A DNA stretch of 64,000 nt from an uncultured Porphyromonas sp. (lineage in GTDB: Bacteria > Bacteroidota > Bacteroidia > Bacteroidales > Porphyromonadaceae). Where the stretch lies: positions 14,869-78,868 of the forward strand of contig UWSO01000006.1 of assembly GCA_900538385.1 (NCBI GenBank). Reading direction: 5' to 3'. Within the stretch, counting starts at the first letter, position 1. Each line of letters begins with the position of its first letter. The translations under genes and the position numbers were made by a program. Shown piece after piece: positions 53,399 to 62,160 of this stretch. The notes beneath the pieces are model-generated. The model saw only the letters and a program-made list of their open reading frames with translations, did no database searches and had not been told where the DNA came from.

Positions 53399-53752
53399 TT
53401 AGAACCGCCAGTAGTGCAGGAAGGCGTATGGCTTCCTCCGCTGGAGGTACTCAGGGTCATCCTGGTGGTCGTAAGCCTCCTGCTCGAACGAGATGGAGCG
53501 GTAGGCTCTCTCTGCATTGCGACAGATAGCAAGACGCACCAGCCACTCTATGATATATAAGAGGTAGAAAAGGATCACCAGCAGCTCCACCATCTGACGG
53601 GTGTGGATGCGCTCGTGACGCACGATGGTTTCTAGCCAGCGCGTATTCGTCAAGTACTCCTCGGGTAGATCCTTGCGAACGAAGATGACTCCGAAAAGAT
53701 TGATAGCCGAGAAGCCCTTGAAGGGGATCCACCTATTACGCACGATCTTCAT
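53399..53752 (-). CDS. small HExxH metal-site membrane protein
   Basis: A 117-residue protein with the zinc-type motif HERIH (47-51) followed by a hydrophobic helix (ELLVILFYLLYIIEWLVRL) and a Glu in SFEQEAY that could be the third ligand. Similar proteins with KNRWIPFKGF and HEAIH-type motifs occur in Bacteroidetes, from memory. It may be a tiny membrane-bound protease or a metal-binding chaperone; catalysis is not proven. Its start overlaps the end of the acyl-ligase gene by 17 bases. Confidence 0.7.
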   Translation of the reverse strand: MKIVRNRWIPFKGFSAINLFGVIFVRKDLPEEYLTNTRWLETIVRHERIHTRQMVELLVILFYLLYIIEWLVRLAICRNAERAYRSISFEQEAYDHQDDPEYLQRRKPYAFLHYWRF

Positions 53753-55274
53753 AACGCTCCTCTGCTTGTAAAGTCTTTTTTATTATCTCTCTGAGTGTAC
53801 CCTCCGCCACCTTACCATTCTCCAGCCGTGGCAACGCTGCTAAGGGTATGATCCGCCCAGGCATTTGGTAGCGAGGAAGTTTTGCTGAGAGTAGAACTCG
53901 TAGATCTTCCTCAGAGGTAGAGCTGCGATCCTCCTTTAGGACAACGAAAGCTGCCAGCCGTGTGCCAAACTCTAGATCTGGATAAGCAACCACAGCTACA
54001 TCCTTCACCGCATCAAGGGCTGCTAGAGCTTCGCGAAGTACCTCTGGGTAAGCGTTTTCACCACCTGACAGAATCATCGAGTCAGCTCGTCCGCGCAGGA
54101 AGAGCACCCCGCTTTCGTCCATCCATGCTAGATCGCCCGTCTCCTGCCAGCTGCCCTTACGATCATCCATAGCCCAGCCACTGCGTACGGCTAGCACGCC
54201 TACCCCCTGACTATCAGGTCTGACAATCTTGCATCGCACGCCACGTATAGGCTTGCCTAGCGCTAGTGGTGCATTGTGCAGGATCTCAGGTGTAGCCAAT
54301 ATAAAGAAGCCAGCCTCGCTCGTCCCATATAGATTGTAGAGGACAGCTCCCCAATGCTGCTCTACGGCTCTTACGAGTGGTGCATCGAGCGGAGCCCCAC
54401 CCGAGAGGATACGTCGTAACGATCGTATTTCGCTTGGAGACTCGTTGATCAGTCGTCGTAGCATCAGTGGTACTGCTATCAGTACTTCAATGGAGTACTC
54501 CGAGAGTAAGCGTGTGGCTGACTGAGAGTCAAAGCGCTTACGCAGGTAAACGCTGCGTCCCATCACCAGAGCCACAATCAGCGAAGCTAAGCCAAAGCCG
54601 TGGTAGAGTGGTGGGGCTATGTAGACCGATCGGCACTCATCTAGTCGTATCTCTCTGAGCAAGGCAAAGAAAGGATGCAGGAAAGCGGTCACACTAGGCT
54701 TGCGTGCTGCCACCTTATAGTGACCCGAAGAGCCACCTGTCAGGACGATGATACGTCCTCCTTGACCTTTCGGTATGCGCCCTCTACGGAGACTTTCATG
54801 GCACTCGCTCAAATCCTCCAGTAGCTTGACTTCTAGCTCGCTAGGCATTCGGTCGGCATACTCCTCCTGAACGAGAGCTGTCGCTATCCGTCGCTCTTGA
54901 CACAGTTGCCTCACTTGCTCCTTGCTTAGATCGGTACTCATATGATATATGTGTACCCCGAGACGCGAGAGAGCTAGAGAGGCGATCACCATCTCCGACG
55001 AGTTACGCCCCAGTAGCGCGCAGCGCATACCTCGTCGCCAACCTTGCTCGTAGAGGACGCCAGCCCAAGTTTTTGCCTGGGTATGTAGTGCTTGGTAAGT
55101 GTAGAGCTGCTTTTCATCGGCGACAGCCAGCACAGAGGGATAATAGTGTGCAGCAAAGCGCGTCACCGCCATCAAGTTGACACCCTCACACCATAGCGCA
55201 TGGAGCAAGCGCGCGATACCGCTCGGTGAGAGCAGGTGCAGGCGATATAGTTTGTGCAGTAAGCTCCGACTCAT
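53736..55274 (-). CDS. AMP-forming acyl ligase
   Basis: A 512-residue ANL-family adenylating enzyme. It has the ATP motif in modified form (LTGGSSGHYKVA), YNLYGTSEAGF, TGDLAWMDESG, FLRGRADSMILSGGENAYPEVLREAL and the late catalytic Lys context PRLENGKVAEGTL. It would activate a carboxylate to a CoA or carrier-protein thioester; the acid is unknown. The start at 55274 forms an ATGA overlap with the stop of the SDR gene, so the two are translationally coupled. The frame is open to 55349, but an upstream start would lie inside the SDR gene. Confidence 0.85.
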   Translation of the reverse strand: MSRSLLHKLYRLHLLSPSGIARLLHALWCEGVNLMAVTRFAAHYYPSVLAVADEKQLYTYQALHTQAKTWAGVLYEQGWRRGMRCALLGRNSSEMVIASLALSRLGVHIYHMSTDLSKEQVRQLCQERRIATALVQEEYADRMPSELEVKLLEDLSECHESLRRGRIPKGQGGRIIVLTGGSSGHYKVAARKPSVTAFLHPFFALLREIRLDECRSVYIAPPLYHGFGLASLIVALVMGRSVYLRKRFDSQSATRLLSEYSIEVLIAVPLMLRRLINESPSEIRSLRRILSGGAPLDAPLVRAVEQHWGAVLYNLYGTSEAGFFILATPEILHNAPLALGKPIRGVRCKIVRPDSQGVGVLAVRSGWAMDDRKGSWQETGDLAWMDESGVLFLRGRADSMILSGGENAYPEVLREALAALDAVKDVAVVAYPDLEFGTRLAAFVVLKEDRSSTSEEDLRVLLSAKLPRYQMPGRIIPLAALPRLENGKVAEGTLREIIKKTLQAEERYEDRA

Positions 55275-56101
55275 AGATGACGCATAGCAATAGACTGAAC
55301 AACTGGACGCAAGAGAGGCATAAACGGACGAGCTAACCGCACCCACCACGGGATAAAGCTAGCTCGTCTACTACAGAGTAAGCTAGCTATACGTTCGGCC
55401 GCCTCTTCGGGCGTGAGTGCTGGTGCAGAGCGGTACATCTCAGTCGGGGCAATCATCCTCGTGCGTACTAGGGGCAAGTAAAGTAGCGATACCACAACCC
55501 CTCTCTGTCGCAGCTCTGGACGAATAGCTCGTAGGTAGCTGTCTAGAGCACTCTTGGAGGCTTGATAAGCAGACCACCCTGGGGCTGGAGGCATCAGTGT
55601 GCTAGCCGCATTAGAAGCGATAAGCTGACCGCTACCATTGGGTAGAAGCGTAGCTAGCCCCATGATGAGCTGCACGGAGCTGGTGTAGTTCGTCGTGATC
55701 GTTCTCGTTACATCGTGATACCTATCTAGCGAATCGTAGAAAGCACGATGTATCGACTTCCCCGCATTGAGTATTAGCGCATCGAGGTGTGAGTAGTTTG
55801 CTCGTACCCATGTGATTAGATCTGCCACCTCTTCTTCAACTCTCAGATCCACGCTCCGCCACCGTACGGAGGCTCCCGTCGTCGCCAAATCATCTGCTAG
55901 AGCCTTCAGTCTCTCAGCTGTACGTGCTACAAGGATCAAGTGTGTACCAGCCTCAGCGAGACGATGTGCTAGAGCCTCACCGATACCGTACGAAGCGCCC
56001 GTGATGAGTATCGTCTTACCCAGCACTGCCTTAGCGAGCGCGTCGGTAGGAAGATGTCGTGGTGGAAATAAAAAGTTATGTAGTAGCGTGGAGGTCGACA
56101 T
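55271..56101 (-). CDS. short-chain dehydrogenase/reductase
   Basis: A 276-residue SDR with the cofactor motif GASYGIGEA (about 35-43), the NAG motif LNAGKS, the Ser of ASNAAS and the YQASK catalytic pair. The Arg after the first strand (LVARTAERL) favours NADP(H). It is coupled by overlap to the acyl ligase gene, so the pair probably makes or modifies a fatty or aromatic acid derivative. It starts 11 bases after a repeat-filled gap. Confidence 0.87.
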   Translation of the reverse strand: MSTSTLLHNFLFPPRHLPTDALAKAVLGKTILITGASYGIGEALAHRLAEAGTHLILVARTAERLKALADDLATTGASVRWRSVDLRVEEEVADLITWVRANYSHLDALILNAGKSIHRAFYDSLDRYHDVTRTITTNYTSSVQLIMGLATLLPNGSGQLIASNAASTLMPPAPGWSAYQASKSALDSYLRAIRPELRQRGVVVSLLYLPLVRTRMIAPTEMYRSAPALTPEEAAERIASLLCSRRASFIPWWVRLARPFMPLLRPVVQSIAMRHL

Positions 56102-56224
56102 GGGTATCGTGAGAAGTCACATTCGTTGATGAGAGGGGGGAGACAGCTTCGTGACTGTTTCACTGCACGAAGGTAATGCTTTTCGCTCAACCCGTTGATC
56201 TTTTGTCCCCTCCCCACAGGGTCG

Positions 56225-56336
56225 CTAAAAGTTTCTTCCCGATGAAACTGGAGTTTCCTCCCGATGAAACTGGAGTTTCCTCCCGATGAAACTGGAGTTT
56301 CACCCGTATGAAACTGGAGTTTCACCCGTATGAAAC
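56225..56336. repeat. array of GAAACTGGAGTTTC near-palindromes
   Basis: Five units at 56240-56335 each contain GAAACTGGAGTTTC, a 6-base inverted repeat around two bases. The first three are spaced by CCTCCCGAT and the last by CACCCGTAT. Like the 22-bp array at 4044 it is built from small palindromes but from a different core. The gap 56102-56560 otherwise holds the nusB promoter and a structured leader. Confidence 0.8.
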
Positions 56337-56424
56337 TGCTTTGCCAGCCCGAGGTCCATTCGAAGAGTAGGGAGGTTTGTCGGTCGTAAGGTGCTTGGGT
56401 GACTCTCTCCGATACCTTTTTTTG

Positions 56425-56432
56425 TACCTTTG
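56425..56432 (+). promoter_or_regulatory. -7 box of nusB
   Basis: TACCTTTG matches TAnnTTTG after a T-rich tract. The distance to the start (129 bases) implies a leader with a hairpin-forming pair (TCTACGG and CCGTAGA). Confidence 0.5.
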
Positions 56433-56560
56433 TGGCGGATCTACGGTGGTCACAAGGGTGGATGCCTTGATTTCGCCTCCGTAGACTACAGATTGGGAAG
56501 GGTAGTGCCCTCCTCGTGAACTATTTGCTCCTACTATATTCATCTATTCCATAGAGTGAT

Positions 56561-57604
56561 ATGATCAATCGGTCTATCGTACGCATCCGCGTCTTTCAGC
56601 AACTTTACCAGTCTATCTCTAGCGGTCGTCTAGATGTGGCACTTGCGGACCAGTCGCTTACGACCTCCCTACGTCACACTTACTACCTCTACTACTATTT
56701 ACTAGATCTGATACGTGCGCTTGCAGCCTATCAGAGGGAGCTACTAGAGATACGTGAACGACGCTTCCTCAAGTCGTCGGACGAGGTGACTCCTCGTAGG
56801 CTCTCAGATATGACTCTTGTCAAGGAGATCGCTCGCTGTACGGAGATACAGAATGCGCTAGACGAGCTGCAGAAGCGCTGGGAGCAGGATGAGCAGTTGC
56901 TCCGTACACTCTACAATATGGTCGAGGAAGACCCCTCGTATAGTGCTCTACCTGAGGATGTGTCTACGCTCTCTATGCAGGAGCAGTGCAACTATTGGGG
57001 TAATCTACTCAAGCAACTCTTTCGCACGGCAGAGCTCAATGAGCATCTTGCGGCAAACTCTTTCTACTGGGCCGATGCGACCGCTATCTGCGAGCGTCTA
57101 GAGGTCGAGGAGATGCCCCCCGTGGAGCAGGTGGAGGCGACGGTAGAGCGTCTCAAGGGCTCGGAGGATTATCGTATCATTCCCTTTACCAATCAGCCTG
57201 TGGTGACGATACAGGACTTTGCTCTGAAGACGTTGCGCCGCGGCGCTAAAGATGGCTTAGAGCTACCTGGCGACTTGCTCCCCATGTTTCACAGTGATCG
57301 GGATCGTCTCTATGCACATCAGCTACTCTCAGAGACGCTCCTACATCGTGAGGAGTATGATGCGATGCTGACGCCACGACTAGATAACTGGGAGCAGGAT
57401 CGTGTGGCTCTGGTCGATATGATCTTGATGGAGATGGCTGTGGCGGAGGCTCTCAACTGCCCTGACATAGCGCTCGTCGTGACGATCAATGAGTATATCG
57501 AACTGGCGAAGGTGTACGACAACTCTAAGAGTGCATCCTTTATCAATGCTGTGCTAGACAGGCTCTTTACGGATTTGAAGAGCGAGGGCAAGCTCCTCAA
57601 GTAA
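56561..57604 (+). CDS. nusB: transcription antitermination factor NusB, long Bacteroidetes form
   Basis: A 347-residue protein. The NusB fold is split: RIRVFQQLYQ at the start, and the C-terminal block VALVDMILMEMAVAEAL, NEYIELAKVYDNSKSASFINAVLDRL, which is the family signature. An insert of about 200 residues is usual in this phylum. NusB helps RNA polymerase read through rRNA operons. It starts the plus-strand operon nusB, LptF/G permease, with ribBA following closely. Confidence 0.92.
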   Translation: MINRSIVRIRVFQQLYQSISSGRLDVALADQSLTTSLRHTYYLYYYLLDLIRALAAYQRELLEIRERRFLKSSDEVTPRRLSDMTLVKEIARCTEIQNALDELQKRWEQDEQLLRTLYNMVEEDPSYSALPEDVSTLSMQEQCNYWGNLLKQLFRTAELNEHLAANSFYWADATAICERLEVEEMPPVEQVEATVERLKGSEDYRIIPFTNQPVVTIQDFALKTLRRGAKDGLELPGDLLPMFHSDRDRLYAHQLLSETLLHREEYDAMLTPRLDNWEQDRVALVDMILMEMAVAEALNCPDIALVVTINEYIELAKVYDNSKSASFINAVLDRLFTDLKSEGKLLK

Positions 57605-57631
57605 AGCTTACGCCTATCTAATCCTACGATC

Positions 57632-59683
57632 ATGAAAGTAAGAGGTATGCATCTGCGGCCGAAGATCATGTACATCTTCATGGTGAGGTCTTTCCTGCCT
57701 CTCCTACTGATGACTCTACTGATCTGCTGGTTTGTTGTCTTGATGCAGTTCCTCTGGCAGCATGTCGACGATTTGGTCGGCAAGGGTATGGATGTGGGGG
57801 TGCTGCTAGAGGTGATCTTCTACGCAGGACTCTACGTACTGCCTACGGCTGTGCCACTGGGCGTCTTGCTAGCGTCGCTGATGACCTTCGGCAATCTAGG
57901 TGAGCGACTGGAGCTGCTGGCGATGAAGTCGGCAGGAGTGCCTCTGAGCAAGATTATGAAGCCGCTGGTAATCCTCGTGACCTGCATTGCTTTTGGACTT
58001 TTCGTCTATCTAGACAGAGGCGTGCAGAAGGCTAGTGTGCGGGTCTATCAGATACTCTTCTCTGCACGCTATGCGCGTCCTGAGTTGGAGATACCGAAGG
58101 GGATCTTTTTCAATGGTATCGAAGGCTACAGTATCTACGTAGGGGACAAAGATGCTGCGACGAGTACCCTACAAAATGTGATGATCTACGACCTCTCCGA
58201 GCAGCGCGCGCCGCGTATCATCCTGGCCGATACGGGACGCTTGCTGATGGACGATAGCAAGCTCTATCTTATCATGTCGCTCCGGAGTGGTGAGAGCTTC
58301 GAGCAACTTAGTAGTCAGACGACCTTGATCCCAGGCAGTCAAGCTTCGGATGAGCGACCCGCCTCCTACATCAAGGAGCACTTTACGGAGAAGGTTATTT
58401 TCATTCCCTTTGATGCCAACTTTGAGATGATGGGGGATGACTACCTCAAGTCCCAGTTCGTCGGTAAGAACCTTCGAGAGCTTATTGTCTACAGTGATAG
58501 TACCCGCATGGCGACAGATAGCGTGGGCCGTCAGGTGGGAAGCAACGTGCTCTTTGAGATACATACCAAGCTACCACCTCCTGAGCCTGTTCAGGTTGGC
58601 TCGACAATGCCAGGTGCTAATCTACAAGCGGCTACTTGGTTAAAGCAGGATCAGCTCTCACATCGTCCCTTTGCGACAGTCACAGCTCGTCGGTTAAGCC
58701 ATGAGGAACTACTAGAAGCTAATTCTAGTCAAGCTTCGCCGCCACCCTATACGATAGATACGTTGATGGATAGAGCTACTGATCAAGATAAGTTGCTAGG
58801 CTACAAGCAGGCCATAGAGTGGCTCGAGAGCCTCTCCTCGTCTGTGCAGATCGCTGATACTTACTATGACGATGCAGCTTCGGATTACCGTGTCAATGCA
58901 CAGGAGATGCATCGTAAGTTCACCTTCCCAGTGGCTTGTCTGCTCTTCTTCTTCGTTGGTGCTCCGCTGGGAGCTATCGTACGTAAGGGAGGCGTGGGTA
59001 CTCCGATGGTTTTGGCAGTGCTTATCTTCATTATCTACTACGTCATCGACACCTTTGGCCTGAAGATGATCAATAGTGGACAGATTCCCGTCTGGGCGGG
59101 CATGTGGCTATCCAGTGCCGTGATCCTACCGCTTGGAGCCTTCCTCACTTACAAGGCTTCGCGAGACTCAGCTACGCTCAATGCCGATGCCTACGTGGTC
59201 TTCTTCCGTCGCATCTTCCACCCGAACTACTCAAGACAACTGGAGTACAAGGAGATTATCATGCAGCCTACGACTTCTGAGGAGGTGCTGCGTGAGGTTA
59301 GTGAGCTACAACGGCAGATGGACGCACTGCTCGGTATGACTTATGCTCAGAGTAAGGGGCTAAGACTGGATTGCTTGCCCGACTTTGCCAAGGCGTACCA
59401 GCAGCTCTACCAGCAGCTAGAGCAGACTGTCGAGAAGCTCCACAACTATCCCGATAAGTATATCTTTGCACAGCTCCTTAACCTGCCTATACTGGGCAAG
59501 ACTTTTGCAAATACCATTTGGCAAAATAGGCTATGTGTCTGGATTTGCATACCTTTGTTACCGGTCTCCTTGCTACTGATGCTGTACTTAGGCATCGCTC
59601 TACGGCGCAACAAGAGACAGCTGCATCAGATGCCGCCCATATTGAACCATATTGTCAAGCAGATCGAGTCGCAGACAGAGTGA
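57632..59683 (+). CDS. LptF/LptG-family permease
   Basis: A 683-residue inner-membrane protein with six membrane helices, three at each end (MVRSFLPLLLMTLL near 18; VACLLFFFVGAPLGAIVRKGG near 434), and a large periplasmic beta-jellyroll between. This is the YjgP/YjgQ plan of the LptBFG lipopolysaccharide exporter. A C-terminal tail of about 160 residues adds coiled-coil and one hydrophobic segment (LCVWICIPLLPVSLLLML). It lies 27 bases after nusB and 30 before ribBA. Confidence 0.92.
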   Translation: MKVRGMHLRPKIMYIFMVRSFLPLLLMTLLICWFVVLMQFLWQHVDDLVGKGMDVGVLLEVIFYAGLYVLPTAVPLGVLLASLMTFGNLGERLELLAMKSAGVPLSKIMKPLVILVTCIAFGLFVYLDRGVQKASVRVYQILFSARYARPELEIPKGIFFNGIEGYSIYVGDKDAATSTLQNVMIYDLSEQRAPRIILADTGRLLMDDSKLYLIMSLRSGESFEQLSSQTTLIPGSQASDERPASYIKEHFTEKVIFIPFDANFEMMGDDYLKSQFVGKNLRELIVYSDSTRMATDSVGRQVGSNVLFEIHTKLPPPEPVQVGSTMPGANLQAATWLKQDQLSHRPFATVTARRLSHEELLEANSSQASPPPYTIDTLMDRATDQDKLLGYKQAIEWLESLSSSVQIADTYYDDAASDYRVNAQEMHRKFTFPVACLLFFFVGAPLGAIVRKGGVGTPMVLAVLIFIIYYVIDTFGLKMINSGQIPVWAGMWLSSAVILPLGAFLTYKASRDSATLNADAYVVFFRRIFHPNYSRQLEYKEIIMQPTTSEEVLREVSELQRQMDALLGMTYAQSKGLRLDCLPDFAKAYQQLYQQLEQTVEKLHNYPDKYIFAQLLNLPILGKTFANTIWQNRLCVWICIPLLPVSLLLMLYLGIALRRNKRQLHQMPPILNHIVKQIESQTE

Positions 59684-59713
59684 TCTGCTCCTTATATATA
59701 GTATTCCTAGAAT

Positions 59714-60934
59714 ATGAACCAAGACTTCAAACTAAACTCCATCGAGGAGGCTATCGAAGATTTCAAAGCGGGCAAATTCGTCATCGTCGTCGATGACGAA
59801 GATCGTGAGAACGAAGGCGACTTCATTACGGCTGCCGAACTGATAACGCCCGAGAAGGTCAACTTTATGATGCGCTACGGGCGTGGTGTACTCTGTACGC
59901 CTATCTCCGAAGAGCGTGCAGCCCAGCTCGAACTCAATATGCAGGTGCATGAGAATACATCGCTACACGAGACCCCCTTTACAGTGACAGTCGATCTCAT
60001 CGGTCACGGCTGTACGACTGGAGTCTCAATGTATGATCGTGCGATGACGATCAAGGCGCTAGCAGATCCCAATACCAAGCCTACAGATCTAGCTCGTCCT
60101 GGCCATGTCAACCCGCTGCGGGCGCGCAATCGTGGCGTGTTGCGTCGTGCGGGTCATACGGAGGCGGCTATCGACCTAGCGCGTCTCGCTGGTCTGCAGC
60201 CCGTCGGTGCACTCATCGAGATCATCAATGAGGATGGAACGATGGCGCGTCTTCCTCAGCTTGTCGAGATCGCTAAGCAGTGGGATATGAAGATCATCTC
60301 CATCGAGGATCTCATCGCTTACCGCCTCAAGACAGACTGCATCGTCGAGGAGGGCGTGAGAGCTAAGCTTCCGACCGAGTGGGGTATGTTTGACATCATC
60401 CCATTTCGCCAGAAGAGCAATGGGCTAGAGCACATTGCCCTCATCAAGGGCGACATCTCTACCACTAAGCCCACCCTCGTTCGTATGCACAGCAGTTGCG
60501 CCACGGGAGACATCTTCGGTAGCCTACGCTGCGAGTGCGGAGAGCAGCTCCATAAGGCTATGGAGATCATCGAGCAGGAGGGCACAGGTGTCGTCGTCTA
60601 CCTCAACCAAGAGGGTCGTGGCATCGGTCTGATGGACAAGATCAAGGCATACAAGCTTCAAGACGAGGGGCTCGACACGGTCGATGCTAATCTGCACCTT
60701 GGACACAAGGTCGACGAGCGTGACTACGGTGTCGGTGCTCAGATACTCCGTGCTATTGGTGTGACCGAGATGCGACTGATGACCAATAATCCAGTCAAGC
60801 GTGTCGGCCTCGAGGCTTACGGGCTGAAGGTCGTGGAGACTGTGCCTCTAGAGATCAAGCCCAACCAATACAATGCTCACTACCTGCATACCAAGAAGGT
60901 GCGCATGGGGCATGACCTGCACAATGTCAAGTAA
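59714..60934 (+). CDS. ribBA: bifunctional DHBP synthase / GTP cyclohydrolase II
   Basis: A 406-residue riboflavin-pathway enzyme. The N-terminal half is RibB with [11 protein letters not shown] (about 27-37) and HGCTTGVS; the C-terminal half is RibA with the zinc cysteines in [17 protein letters not shown] (about 259-275) and NQEGRGIGL. It makes both the four-carbon unit and the pyrimidine for riboflavin. No FMN riboswitch is seen in the 30-base gap, so transcription is probably from the nusB promoter. Confidence 0.96.
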   Translation: MNQDFKLNSIEEAIEDFKAGKFVIVVDDEDRENEGDFITAAELITPEKVNFMMRYGRGVLCTPISEERAAQLELNMQVHENTSLHETPFTVTVDLIGHGCTTGVSMYDRAMTIKALADPNTKPTDLARPGHVNPLRARNRGVLRRAGHTEAAIDLARLAGLQPVGALIEIINEDGTMARLPQLVEIAKQWDMKIISIEDLIAYRLKTDCIVEEGVRAKLPTEWGMFDIIPFRQKSNGLEHIALIKGDISTTKPTLVRMHSSCATGDIFGSLRCECGEQLHKAMEIIEQEGTGVVVYLNQEGRGIGLMDKIKAYKLQDEGLDTVDANLHLGHKVDERDYGVGAQILRAIGVTEMRLMTNNPVKRVGLEAYGLKVVETVPLEIKPNQYNAHYLHTKKVRMGHDLHNVK

Positions 60935-60963
60935 ACAACGTATAATCAAACCACAATAAAACT

Positions 60964-61764
60964 ATGAAGAAACTCATTCTATCCACCCTGCTACTACTCG
61001 GTGTGATGACCTCAGTCTTCGCACAGGAGAAGTATGATCTGCGTCTGAACCTGGAGAAGGGGCAGACCTTCACCTATCAGATGACGCTCAACAATCCTAT
61101 GACCATCTCTGTGATGGGGCAACAGATGGAGCTCAAGCAGAACCAGACCATCACCTATACCTATAAGGTATTGGATGTCAAGGATGGCAACTACCTGATG
61201 GAGTACAATATCGATCGTGTTCAAGTATCCTCTAGCTCTATGGGGCAAGAGATGAATGTGGATACTGACTCAGAAGCTAAAGACGGAATAACGACTCAGA
61301 TGCGTAAGATGGTCAATACGAAGATCACTCAGTGGGTGGACGCTAAGTTTAAGCCTCTAGGTGAGCCTGAGGGAGAACTTGTGGATGACCTAGTCAAGAA
61401 GGGTATCCTCTCTATGTCGATGTCTCCAGCATTTTTCCCCGCAGAGCCTATAGCACCGGGTGAGTCCTTTACGGTCAATAGTCCTCTCTTCACAGGGGAG
61501 AATGCTGATACGCAGTATGAGGGTGTCGTCACACTGGTAGCTGTATCTGATACAGACTATACGCTTCGTGCCAATGGCAAGACGACGACAACTGTAGAGG
61601 GCTTGGTCGTAGAGGGCAATGGCATAAACAACATCGTCCTCGACCGCAAGACTGGCATGGTCAAGAACACATTCGGCACGATGGCTCTCAAGGGTAGTGG
61701 CAACGTACAGGGTGCCCAGGCAGATGTTGCCTCAAACGCGATCACCTCGATCCGCCTACTCTAA
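60964..61764 (+). CDS. DUF6263-like exported protein
   Basis: A 266-residue protein with a Sec signal peptide (cleavage after SVFAQ). The mature part resembles DUF6263, with YDLRLNLEKGQTFTYQM and a C-terminal half with VEGNGINNIVLDRKTGMVKN. It is rich in Thr, Gln and Met, as expected for a periplasmic or surface lipocalin-like fold. Function is unknown. It lies 29 bases after ribBA and is followed by a terminator. Confidence 0.75.
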   Translation: MKKLILSTLLLLGVMTSVFAQEKYDLRLNLEKGQTFTYQMTLNNPMTISVMGQQMELKQNQTITYTYKVLDVKDGNYLMEYNIDRVQVSSSSMGQEMNVDTDSEAKDGITTQMRKMVNTKITQWVDAKFKPLGEPEGELVDDLVKKGILSMSMSPAFFPAEPIAPGESFTVNSPLFTGENADTQYEGVVTLVAVSDTDYTLRANGKTTTTVEGLVVEGNGINNIVLDRKTGMVKNTFGTMALKGSGNVQGAQADVASNAITSIRLL

Positions 61765-61821
61765 CGCTGCGCTACAAGCTACGGGCTTCAACGCCCCTTC
61801 AGTGTACATACATATAATAAG

Positions 61822-61860
61822 GAAGGCATCTGCTCCTCGTCTAGGGCAGGTGCCTTCTCT
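61822..61860 (+). terminator. terminator of the ribBA/DUF6263 transcript
   Basis: Stem GAAGGCATCTGC with GCAGGTGCCTTC (one mismatch or G:U) around a 12-base loop, followed by TCTCGTT. Confidence 0.7.
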
Positions 61861-61929
61861 CGTTACGCTGCAGGGCTGGCTCGTTACAACAATTTAGAAC
61901 CGACTGCATATCACAACAGGGCTATGTCG

Positions 61930-62115
61930 GGGAAAACTGATTTCCACGTGGATATTTCGAAATATCCACGTGGAGAATAAAAAATTCCTCGGAGGGATGA
62001 AATGAAACTTCGGAGGGATGAAATGAAACTTCGGAGGAAATGATTCGCCCCCACGTGGAAAATAAAAAATATCCACGTGGGGATTTGAGATTTTCCACGT
62101 GGATATTCGAGAAAG
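61930..62115 (+). repeat. 21-bp-periodic intergenic element, copy E
   Basis: Two units of GGAGGGATGAAATGAAACTTC with CCACGTGG palindromes in both arms. The left arm holds a perfect 30-base palindrome (61944-61973). The frame through this copy is broken by a stop in the phase that is open in the other copies, supporting a non-coding role. The gap 61765-62160 otherwise holds only the terminator. Confidence 0.8.
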
Positions 62116-62160
62116 GAGAGGATCGGACGAATTCTCCCCGTAAAGATGTGTAATTAGAGA

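Noticed and set aside
53399..53752. Reading the HERIH protein as a proven protease
   Set aside because: It is only 117 residues, and the third zinc ligand is uncertain, so only a metal-site call is made.
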